From Microcaldota archaeon (GTDB lineage: Archaea > Micrarchaeota > Micrarchaeia > Micrarchaeales > CABMGC01), in contig JAGWHG010000016.1 of assembly GCA_028866975.1 (NCBI GenBank), forward strand, positions 1 to 8,699: a stretch of 8,699 bases of DNA. The letters run 5' to 3'. Positions 1 to 4,970 of the stretch are shown one piece after another (the stretch's first letter is position 1; every line of letters starts with the position of its first letter). Under the pieces are notes generated by a model. That model saw only the letters and a list, made by a program, of their open reading frames with translations. It ran no database searches and had not been told where the DNA came from. The position numbers and the translations under genes are program-made.

Positions 1-334
1 TCGGCGCGCCCTTTAAGAAGTTGAAGACAACGATGTACTCCTCGAACCCCGCCTCCGGGATCTCCTCGAGCGCCTCGTCTAGTATCTCCTTTTTGGTTCG
101 CATCCTGCTGAGCTTTATGAACTCGTATCTCCAGATCTTGCTGATGTTTATCTCCGGGACGAATCGCAGGTCGTACTCCTTGACCGTCTCCAAAAAGAGG
201 TGGTATGCGCTGGGCTTTGTTATGCCGAGGCTCTTTCCGAGGTCGCCTATGCTCATCCTGCCGTTCACGCTAAGCAGCTTGAGCATCCTAGCCTTGAGCT
301 CCTCGCGCTTTCCCTGCTCTATCATCCTGGGCAT
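1..334 (-). CDS. Lrp/AsnC-like winged-helix transcriptional regulator (partial, C-terminus beyond window)
   Basis: The visible 111 residues begin MPRMIEQGKR. Residues about 10-25 form a leading helix and 27-56 a helix-turn-helix (RMSIGDLGKSLGITKPSAYH), with the SLGITKPSAYH part as recognition helix. This is followed by FVPEIN at 58-63, a signature often seen where archaeal Lrp/AsnC proteins pass from the DNA-binding domain into the ligand-binding RAM domain, then an alpha/beta stretch ending in VVFNFLKGAP at the window edge. Family members bind DNA as dimers or octamers and often sense amino acids; the ligand here is unknown. I chose ATG 334 because a TATA box lies about 35 bases upstream and an in-frame stop just beyond that box limits any extension. 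ATG 325 is an alternative in the same frame. No Shine-Dalgarno sits next to the start, so a short-leader mRNA is likely. Another winged-helix family remains possible because the C-terminal half is missing. Confidence 0.72.
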   Translation of the reverse strand, partial: MPRMIEQGKREELKARMLKLLSVNGRMSIGDLGKSLGITKPSAYHLFLETVKEYDLRFVPEINISKIWRYEFIKLSRMRTKKEILDEALEEIPEAGFEEYIVVFNFLKGAP

Positions 335-363
335 TGGAGAGAACCGATAACTCTTCCCACCTG

Positions 364-374
364 ATATTTAAAAA
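364..374 (-). promoter_or_regulatory. TATA box of the Lrp-like regulator gene
   Basis: On the minus strand this reads TTTTTAAATAT, a good archaeal TATA element centred about 35 bases before ATG 334. It predicts a transcript start near 340-345 and a leader of fewer than about 12 bases. The same T-run lies 13 bases downstream of the vapC stop on the same strand, so it could also help end the vapBC transcript. Confidence 0.5.
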
Positions 375-386
375 GCTTTAGCCGCT

Positions 387-773
387 CTAAATCAACATTA
401 CCGCCTCTCTTAGTCCTTTGAAATCCGGATCCCCAGTGAGAACCTTTGCCCCAAGCTTCTTGGCTGTGTGCAGAACAAAGGCGTCACCAAGGCTAAAGTT
501 GGGCCTGAGCTTTTTTGTGCTTGAATGGAGCATCCCCGCTTCCTTTGCATCTGCCGCATCCACCGAGACTACGGCAGATTTTGAAATAATTGCCTTAAAC
601 GCCTCATCAACATCAAGGCCCTCCCTATCAAACTTCGAAGTTACTTCCGATACGGTAAAGGAACTGGTGAAAAGCTCCCCTGCATCCATATGCCTTTTGG
701 CGATGTCCCCGTATCTGCTGCCCCGAAAATATTCTATCCATGCCCAGGAGTCAACAACATATCTAGTGCTCAT
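387..773 (-). CDS. vapC: VapC-type PIN-domain toxin (ribonuclease)
   Basis: This 128-residue protein has the size and acidic-residue pattern of a PIN-domain toxin: D8 in YVVDSWAWIEYF, E43 in TVSEV, D97 in FSLGDAFVLHTA, and D115 (with D117) in LTGDPDF. These four positions form the Mg-dependent active site in VapC proteins, which cut tRNA or rRNA and stop growth when not held by VapB. All appear intact, so the toxin is probably functional. Its start codon lies within the end of the upstream vapB gene (11-base overlap, ATGAGCACTAG), the usual coupled arrangement that makes antitoxin first. Symbol assigned by family and pairing only; the RNA target cannot be read from sequence. Confidence 0.93.
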   Translation of the reverse strand: MSTRYVVDSWAWIEYFRGSRYGDIAKRHMDAGELFTSSFTVSEVTSKFDREGLDVDEAFKAIISKSAVVSVDAADAKEAGMLHSSTKKLRPNFSLGDAFVLHTAKKLGAKVLTGDPDFKGLREAVMLI

Positions 774-960
774 CTAATTCCTCTCCCTTTCTAAATGGCT
801 TTAGCCCTTTGAATGCACCGAACCAGTCCTTCCTCAGCTTTTCCACCTTTATCCTCACTGCCTCACCAGCAACGATCCTCTCTTCGTCCACTATCTCCTT
901 TGGTATTCGCACAACGAGGGAACCTCCAAGCTTTCTGGCCCGCACAACCGTTTCCTCCAT
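763..960 (-). CDS. vapB: VapB-type antitoxin with SpoVT/AbrB DNA-binding fold
   Basis: This 65-residue protein starts METTVVRARKLGG-like (as read, MEETVVRARKLGG). Residues about 5-40 carry the swapped-hairpin AbrB pattern: a basic strand, GGSLVVRIPKEIV, then GEAVRIKVEKL. The tail at 45-65 (DWFGAFKGLKPF and following) is hydrophobic then acidic, as expected of the segment that binds the VapC active-site groove. VapB normally neutralises VapC and, as a complex, represses its own promoter. ATG 960 is favoured because a TATA box is centred about 25 bases upstream, implying a leaderless mRNA. The last 11 bases overlap vapC. Palindromic and repeated AT-rich sequences just upstream are candidate binding sites. 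Confidence 0.88.
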   Translation of the reverse strand: MEETVVRARKLGGSLVVRIPKEIVDEERIVAGEAVRIKVEKLRKDWFGAFKGLKPFRKGEELDEH

Positions 961-980
961 AATGCTAATCCGTCATTCAG

Positions 981-989
981 ATATATAAA
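981..989 (-). promoter_or_regulatory. TATA box of vapBC
   Basis: The minus strand reads TTTATATAT, centred about 25 bases before ATG 960. That spacing puts the transcription start on or next to the A of ATG, so the vapBC message is predicted to be leaderless. Confidence 0.6.
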
Positions 990-1007
990 TTTAACTAATA
1001 AATTTAA
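986..1007. repeat. Tandem pair of TAAATTTAA boxes, candidate operator
   Basis: TAAATTTAA occurs exactly at 986-994 and 999-1007, with starts 13 bases apart. Each copy contains the self-complementary octamer TAAATTTA. The first overlaps the edge of the vapB TATA box and the second lies just upstream of it, where a repressor would block the basal transcription factors. Binding by the VapBC complex is an inference. AT-rich composition makes chance occurrence more likely than usual. Confidence 0.4.
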
Positions 1008-1021
1008 TTTAATTAATTTTT

Positions 1022-1037
1022 AAGATAATATTATCTT
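1022..1037. promoter_or_regulatory. 16-bp perfect palindrome, candidate operator between divergent operons
   Basis: AAGATAATATTATCTT is perfectly self-complementary over 16 bases with no spacer. It lies between the vapBC promoter (minus) and the secretion-operon promoter (plus), about 35 bases from the former and about 60 from the latter TATA box. It could be a dimeric repressor site for either or both operons. There is no T-run after it, so a terminator is less likely. Confidence 0.5.
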
Positions 1038-1093
1038 GCCTCCCGACGCCCTCCCAAATCCTCACATCCATCGTTATGGGTATTATATATTAG

Positions 1094-1103
1094 TATTTAA
1101 ATA
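1094..1103 (+). promoter_or_regulatory. TATA box of the secretion-type operon
   Basis: TATTTAAATA is a palindromic 10-mer centred about 22 bases before ATG 1121, giving a predicted leaderless or near-leaderless start of the four-gene transcript. A second ATG at 1148, in frame, would give a 27-base leader. Confidence 0.55.
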
Positions 1104-1120
1104 ACTATCTGAATATAAAT

Positions 1121-1534
1121 ATGTATAGTAAAGTAAAAGGTAGTAGGATGCGAGATAGGAGGATAACCGCGGGAGTTTTGAAGCTGCTAGGCAAAAGCTA
1201 CATAAAATTGCTGCCCATAGCGGCCGTTTTGATGTTTAGGGAACTGAGCGCTGCAAGCGTTCTTTCGCTGGACATAATAACAACGCTCAGCTCGGTCCAG
1301 CAGATACTTAGCCAGGTCGGACCGCTGCTAAGCGCAGTGCTGTTCATAGTGGCTGGCATCTTCTATGCCGTTGGCCAGCTATTGCCGCCTGACAAGAAGG
1401 CGAATTTCCACACGACCTCTGTCAACATAGTCATCGGCGCGATAGTCGTCGCGGTGCTGTCGGTCGCGGCAAATGGCCTCTCGCTCGCATCGACAAGCCT
1501 GCTCTCAAACATTACCGCCAACTCACTCAAGTGA
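1121..1534 (+). CDS. Small two-helix membrane protein, VirB2/TrbC- or CedA1/TedC-like pilin candidate
   Basis: The 137-residue protein has a basic N-terminus (1-29, many K/R), then a hydrophobic stretch at about 30-45 ending in LSAAS that could be a signal peptide or anchor, an amphipathic segment at 46-66, a membrane helix at about 67-87, a short polar loop with D91-K92-K93, and a second membrane helix at about 101-122. This signal, helix, charged loop, helix plan is that of VirB2/TrbC conjugative pilins and the archaeal CedA1/TedC pilins. Such subunits are extracted from the membrane to build a lipid-associated pilus. No sequence motif proves this; the call rests on topology, size and being first in an operon with VirB6- and VirB4-like genes. 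The next gene starts 4 bases after this TGA stop. ATG 1148 is an alternative start. Confidence 0.6.
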   Translation: MYSKVKGSRMRDRRITAGVLKLLGKSYIKLLPIAAVLMFRELSAASVLSLDIITTLSSVQQILSQVGPLLSAVLFIVAGIFYAVGQLLPPDKKANFHTTSVNIVIGAIVVAVLSVAANGLSLASTSLLSNITANSLK

Positions 1535-1538
1535 AGCA

Positions 1539-2582
1539 ATGCAGTTCGATGCGCTGCCACTTGGCCAGTTTGGTTTTGGCATAGCCGTGGCTGTCATCGC
1601 GATAATGCTCTCGATCGGCGGCATAGTTCTCGGCCTTGGCTACGCGCTGGATGACAAAAGGCTCAAGGAATTCGGAAAAAGCGAGATATACCAATCCATC
1701 ATCAACGGCGCACTGGTCGGAGCATTCCTTGCGCTGTTTGCGGGAGGCGGCATAATGACGTCGCTGATAAACTCGATAGCATCAGGCAGCAATCTAACTT
1801 ATAGCTGTCCGGCATACATGGATTCAAACGCCGCGCTCTGCTTTTCCTATGGCTATCTCATGGGCCTGCAGGGCTATGCGGTAGCCGGCACGCAGTACAG
1901 CTCTCTGTTCGTGACTGTTTCGGGTTTGCTGGTCGCACTGCTGGGCCTTAGCACAATCCTGGGCGCAATCGCTGCGATAAACGTAAATTTGCTGTTGGTG
2001 TCAGTATCGTTCTCGTCGATACTCTCGCCAATCATTGGCGAATTGCAGTATGTTGCAAAGATTGTCACTGCGCTGCTGCTTGGAATAACGGTTCAGGGAG
2101 CTCTGCTCTCTTTCATAGCCATAGCAGCCGTCACAGCGATCTTGCCGATAGGGCTGATACTGAGATCATTCTACCCCACAAGGAAGCTGGGAGGCTTTTT
2201 CATAGCAATGGCAATAGGCACTTACGTCGTTCTCCCACTATCATACGTCTTCAACGCGACGCTAATCAACAGCTACAGCGACCTCAATTCCACGAACCTT
2301 GACCAAATCAGCAGCAGTGCAACTTCGATAGGGGGCCAGCTCACAGGCGCGACATCGGCAAACCAGATCAACGGCATCTTCCCCTCGATATCCGGTGCGC
2401 TGCAATCGGTCGTAGGGCAGCTAGACCAGGCGCTCAGCGGCATCATGCTTGGCGTTTCAAAGCTCATAATGCAGGTCTTCATACTCCCTGCATTCAGCCT
2501 GATAATAACTGCGATATCGGTGCGCGAGCTTTCAGAGCTCTTGGGCTCCGAGGCGTTCTTTGGCAAATTCGATGTTTTGTAG
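1539..2582 (+). CDS. Polytopic membrane protein, VirB6/CedA-like channel component
   Basis: The 347-residue protein has about six to seven membrane segments: near 10-36, 53-80, 119-147, 172-200, 203-238 (possibly two parts) and 305-327. The stretch ILRSFYPTRKLGGFFIA at 207-223 (short basic motif between two hydrophobic segments) resembles a conserved feature I recall from archaeal CedA-type proteins. A polar Ser/Asn/Gln-rich region at about 243-300 and a loop at 81-118 with C90 and C101 probably face outside. In type IV secretion, VirB6-type proteins form the inner-membrane platform or stalk for the pilus or substrate. I chose ATG 1539, which follows the previous stop by 4 bases; an open frame upstream overlaps the pilin gene and lacks a sensible start. 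Assignment by topology and context; a generic membrane protein cannot be excluded. Confidence 0.62.
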   Translation: MQFDALPLGQFGFGIAVAVIAIMLSIGGIVLGLGYALDDKRLKEFGKSEIYQSIINGALVGAFLALFAGGGIMTSLINSIASGSNLTYSCPAYMDSNAALCFSYGYLMGLQGYAVAGTQYSSLFVTVSGLLVALLGLSTILGAIAAINVNLLLVSVSFSSILSPIIGELQYVAKIVTALLLGITVQGALLSFIAIAAVTAILPIGLILRSFYPTRKLGGFFIAMAIGTYVVLPLSYVFNATLINSYSDLNSTNLDQISSSATSIGGQLTGATSANQINGIFPSISGALQSVVGQLDQALSGIMLGVSKLIMQVFILPAFSLIITAISVRELSELLGSEAFFGKFDVL

Positions 2583-2589
2583 TGATGGC

Positions 2590-3312
2590 ATGGACCCCAT
2601 AAGCGCAATAATGAAGCATTCAGTCAAGCTACTGTACGGAATCTTTGCATCACTTCTCCTAGCATCGATCCTGCTGCTCAGCCCGATTGCAATAGCAGCC
2701 TGCTCGATATCGCTGCTTGCGGCATTTGCCTACTCCAAGTCTTATCACATAATAAATCCGATCCTGGCCAAAAAGCACGGGATAGTGCTTCTCTGCGCTG
2801 GCTATGCGCTCAGCGAGAACGCAAAGGTCGCAGTGAAAGAAAACGATGGTGCGTATTCAGCAGTGTGCGTGGCATTCCTCTCGCCCAATGCAAGGGTGCA
2901 GCACGGCGAGGAGAAGTTCGAGGAGATATTGGCAAAGTGCAGATTTCCCTTCGAGTTCAGCATAAGCGTTGTCGAGAGGGACACAAAGAAGATATTCGAG
3001 GACCTGCAGACCAAAAGAAGGATCAAGGAGATAGAGATATCGCGCACGAGCCTATCAAAGCAAGATACCCTCAGCAGGCTGAAAAGGGAACTTGCGATAA
3101 TAGAGGCCGATTTGTCCTCGCTTGCATCCGGAAGGAAGCCCACTGAGGTCACACTCAAGCTCAAGAGCGCAGCCATGGGGGCCAGCGAGAGCCAGGCGGC
3201 AAACGCATCGTTCTCGCAATTAGAGCAGCTCTGCAGCATCTTCTCTGCAGTTTACGGCCTTTCGTGGAATATCGCAACTGGCGAGGAGCTGCTTGCAAGC
3301 ATAGGTGGTTGA
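2590..3312 (+). CDS. VirB3-like membrane hairpin fused to a VirB4 N-terminal-like domain
   Basis: From ATG 2590 the product is 240 residues. Residues 12-48 are a long hydrophobic region able to form a two-helix hairpin, as in VirB3. Then comes a soluble alpha/beta region (62-130, with RFPFEFSISVVER at 118-130) and a charged helical region at 133-178 (probable coiled coil, rich in K/R/E). After ASGRKPTEVTLKLK at 179-192 the chain runs to a terminal alpha/beta section ending GEELLASIGG. The order strand, coiled coil, strand, helix, GEELL matches my recollection of N-terminal domains of archaeal CedB/VirB4-type ATPases. The ATPase follows in the same frame right after the stop. ATG 2590 has a GTGATGG stretch just upstream and lies 8 bases after the previous stop; TTG 2560 and ATG 2572 would overlap that gene. 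Confidence 0.6.
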   Translation: MDPISAIMKHSVKLLYGIFASLLLASILLLSPIAIAACSISLLAAFAYSKSYHIINPILAKKHGIVLLCAGYALSENAKVAVKENDGAYSAVCVAFLSPNARVQHGEEKFEEILAKCRFPFEFSISVVERDTKKIFEDLQTKRRIKEIEISRTSLSKQDTLSRLKRELAIIEADLSSLASGRKPTEVTLKLKSAAMGASESQAANASFSQLEQLCSIFSAVYGLSWNIATGEELLASIGG

Positions 3313-3315
3313 ATG
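3303..3315 (+). promoter_or_regulatory. Ribosome binding site and stop/start junction of the ATPase gene
   Basis: AGGTG at 3303-3307 matches the archaeal Shine-Dalgarno (GGAGGTG core) and lies 5 bases before ATG 3313. The preceding gene's TGA (3310-3312) abuts the ATG with no gap and in the same frame, so ribosomes can terminate and restart in place. This supports real re-initiation rather than a dead fragment. Confidence 0.65.
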
Positions 3316-4446
3316 GAAGGCAAGGTCGTATCGTCTGCAGAGATTTCAAGGCTTGCGCACCTGCACTTCTCCGAAGAGCAGGCCGTAAGGGGCAGCGGCT
3401 CACTGTTGTACATCGGAAATGCCAAGGAGAGCGCAGCGCCGTTCTTCTTGGACTGCGCAGATGCCATGAATCCCCACATCTTCATCTTCGGGATGAGCGG
3501 CAGCGGCAAGAGCTATCTGACAAAGAGCTTGGTTGTGCGCATGTCCGTGCTGGCAGAATACAGCGTACTGCTGCTCGATTTCACAGGCGAGTATCGGGAG
3601 TATGTCTCTGCTATCTTTTGCGAGGAAGTCGCCGCAAGCCTTGCAGGCAACACAATTTCGCCAGGCAAAGTAAGCTATGTCGACCTCTCAAAGTTTACAG
3701 AGGCTGCGAAGATATCAAGTGCAAGGGAGATTCTGGCAAGGATAACGCAGCGAATGAGGAGTGCCGGCACATCTGAGAAGTTTCGCACGTTCATTGTGCT
3801 TGACGAGGCGTGGAAACTCCTGCTTAGCGACGATTCGCTGAGCATACTGATAAGGGAGGGCAGGAAGTATGGCGTAGGACTGCTGCTTGCATCGCAGATA
3901 ATCGGGGATGTCGACGAAAGCTTGCTGTCCAACATCGCGACGGTATTTGCCTTTCGGGTCCAAGACGCGCCAAGCATAGACAAGATGGCGCGCTGCTACG
4001 AGCTCGGTAGCGATAAAGTTTCTGCTGTTCAGAACCTGGACCAGGGAAGCTGCCTTGTTGTGCAGCTACACAAAGACAAACGCAGGAGCTCATTCTTCAT
4101 TGATCGGGTCGTGGGCGTAGGGATTCCGAAACAGTTCGCGCTGAAATATGGTGGTTTGATTAGGATTGAGATCGAAGAGAAGAAGTTTTCCGGGTTCCTA
4201 AAAAAGCTCGGATTGGATGGAGCGCAGGCAACTGCCATCAAGGCGCTGTTCACCGACGGCTATTCCACAGAGCTATCGAAACTGATGCTCGAGCTTGTGC
4301 AAATGGTAAACGATCGTAACAAGATACTGGCCGGCATGCGCGGAATGGGTCTTGGCGACAAAGAAATTGCAGAAGCGTTCGCAGAAGCTGTATCACAAGA
4401 AGAATTTGGGGCCGATTCGAATGGGTACCAAAACAAAATATTATAG
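3313..4446 (+). CDS. HerA/VirB4-type ATPase (motor subunit of secretion/DNA-transport system)
   Basis: The 377-residue protein has a complete HerA/FtsK-superfamily ATPase core. Walker A is GMSGSGKS at 60-67 (K66), and DFTGEY at 89-94 is the HerA/VirB4-type DxxGEY motif. Walker B is FIVLDEAW at 160-167 (D164, E165). LLASQ at 191-195 is the sensor-like glutamine, and FAFRV at 212-216 offers a candidate arginine finger R215. A helical tail follows (about 285-365). Such proteins are hexameric motors powering protein or DNA movement across the membrane. It is short for VirB4 (usually well over 500 residues); the missing N-terminal domain appears to be the preceding 240-residue protein in the same frame. 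HerA itself works with NurA and Mre11/Rad50, none of which is seen here, so the membrane-gene context favours a VirB4/CedB-like role. Confidence 0.85.
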   Translation: MEGKVVSSAEISRLAHLHFSEEQAVRGSGSLLYIGNAKESAAPFFLDCADAMNPHIFIFGMSGSGKSYLTKSLVVRMSVLAEYSVLLLDFTGEYREYVSAIFCEEVAASLAGNTISPGKVSYVDLSKFTEAAKISSAREILARITQRMRSAGTSEKFRTFIVLDEAWKLLLSDDSLSILIREGRKYGVGLLLASQIIGDVDESLLSNIATVFAFRVQDAPSIDKMARCYELGSDKVSAVQNLDQGSCLVVQLHKDKRRSSFFIDRVVGVGIPKQFALKYGGLIRIEIEEKKFSGFLKKLGLDGAQATAIKALFTDGYSTELSKLMLELVQMVNDRNKILAGMRGMGLGDKEIAEAFAEAVSQEEFGADSNGYQNKIL

Positions 4447-4450
4447 AAGC

Positions 4451-4460
4451 CTATATATAC
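4451..4460 (+). promoter_or_regulatory. TATA box of the relBE-type module
   Basis: CTATATATAC is centred about 26 bases before ATG 4482, predicting a leaderless transcript. It begins 5 bases after the ATPase stop, so the module has its own promoter despite being in the same direction as the secretion operon. Confidence 0.6.
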
Positions 4461-4476
4461 CTATAGCTCGTTATAG
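4461..4476. promoter_or_regulatory. Small dyad between TATA box and relB start, candidate operator
   Basis: CTATA at 4461-4465 and TATAG at 4472-4476 form a 5-bp inverted repeat with a 6-base spacer, directly downstream of the TATA box. Ribbon-helix-helix antitoxins bind such short dyads to repress their own promoters. The repeat is short and AT-rich, so chance is a serious alternative. Confidence 0.3.
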
Positions 4477-4481
4477 TAATC

Positions 4482-4715
4482 ATGGAAACGACGACGATAC
4501 AGATAAAAAAATCGGTGAAAAAAAGGCTTGATGAGTTGAGGGCATATCCTAAAGAATCAATGGACTCGGTGATAGAGAGGCTTACAAAAATGGCGATAGA
4601 CGAAGAGCCACTTTCAAAAGAAGAACTTAAAGACATTGAAAAGTCTCTAGAGGACATAAAGAAAGGCAAAGTCTATTCACTCTCCGAGGTAAAGAAGGAG
4701 CTAGGGATTAAATGA
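4482..4715 (+). CDS. RelB-like ribbon-helix-helix antitoxin
   Basis: This 77-residue, highly charged protein begins METTTIQIKKSVKKRLDELR, a beta strand followed by helices (3-42) typical of archaeal ribbon-helix-helix antitoxins, with strand TTIQI for DNA contact. Residues 43-63 are an acidic/basic helical linker (KEELKDIEKSLEDIKKGK). The end, VYSLSEVKKELGIK at 64-77, resembles the toxin-binding tail of RelB family members. It should neutralise the RelE-like toxin encoded next and repress the shared promoter. Its TGA overlaps the toxin ATG (ATGA at 4712-4715), giving translational coupling. ATG 4482 is chosen because a TATA box lies about 26 bases upstream. The exact antitoxin family name is uncertain. 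Confidence 0.85.
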   Translation: METTTIQIKKSVKKRLDELRAYPKESMDSVIERLTKMAIDEEPLSKEELKDIEKSLEDIKKGKVYSLSEVKKELGIK

Positions 4716-4969
4716 GCTATGCGGTTGAATTGTCAGAAACCGCAAAGGGTAATTTAAGACACATAGAGCAGCAGTCTGCTAAAAGAATAACTGATAAGAT
4801 AGAGCGGATACGGAACAATCCATTCGATTACGTCAAGCGCTTGAGGGGTGTGCCTTTTTACAGTCTTAGAGTTGGAGATTATAGAGTAATAATGGACATA
4901 AGGAAAGGCATCATGCTCATATTTGTTGTAAGAATAGGCCACAGAAAAGAAGTCTACGAAGAGCTGTAG
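4712..4969 (+). CDS. RelE/ParE-superfamily toxin
   Basis: The 85-residue protein follows the RelE fold order. Two N-terminal helices (about 8-35, with ETAKGNLRHIE and KRITDKIERI) are followed by the hallmark sheet LRGVPFYSLRVGDYRVIMDI at 44-63 and the closing strand IFVVRIGHRKEVYEEL at 70-85. R53, R58, R74, H77, R78 and Y82 are at positions where RelE-type mRNA interferases place catalytic or RNA-binding residues, so the protein is likely an active ribosome-dependent RNase. ParE-like gyrase poisons share the fold but usually lack this RxGHRxEVY-type end. It overlaps the antitoxin gene by 4 bases and is convergent with the glycosyltransferase on the other strand, with a single base between the two stop codons. 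Confidence 0.9.
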   Translation: MSYAVELSETAKGNLRHIEQQSAKRITDKIERIRNNPFDYVKRLRGVPFYSLRVGDYRVIMDIRKGIMLIFVVRIGHRKEVYEEL

Positions 4970-4970
4970 A

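Noticed and set aside
21..350. 109-residue plus-strand frame
   Set aside because: Antisense shadow of the Lrp-like regulator on the minus strand. It has no family features, while the minus-strand reading gives a clear helix-turn-helix.
418..777. 119-residue plus-strand frame opposite vapC
   Set aside because: The minus strand gives an intact PIN domain with all four acidic residues and a coupled antitoxin; the plus frame is Ser/Ala-rich shadow sequence.
1473..1538. 22-residue N-terminal extension of the CedA-like protein
   Set aside because: It overlaps the pilin gene in another frame, starts at a non-ATG codon and encodes a polar, non-signal stretch; ATG 1539 directly after the previous stop fits better.
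2560..2589. TTG or ATG 2572 start for the VirB3/VirB4N-like protein
   Set aside because: Both overlap the CedA-like gene. ATG 2590 follows its stop by 7 bases, has GTGATGG upstream and leads directly to the membrane hairpin.
3310..3312. TGA read as a sense codon (genome-wide recoding)
   Set aside because: TGA also ends the 1121-1534 gene and the 4482-4715 gene, where it coincides with the starts of following genes in other frames, so it acts as a normal stop in this genome.
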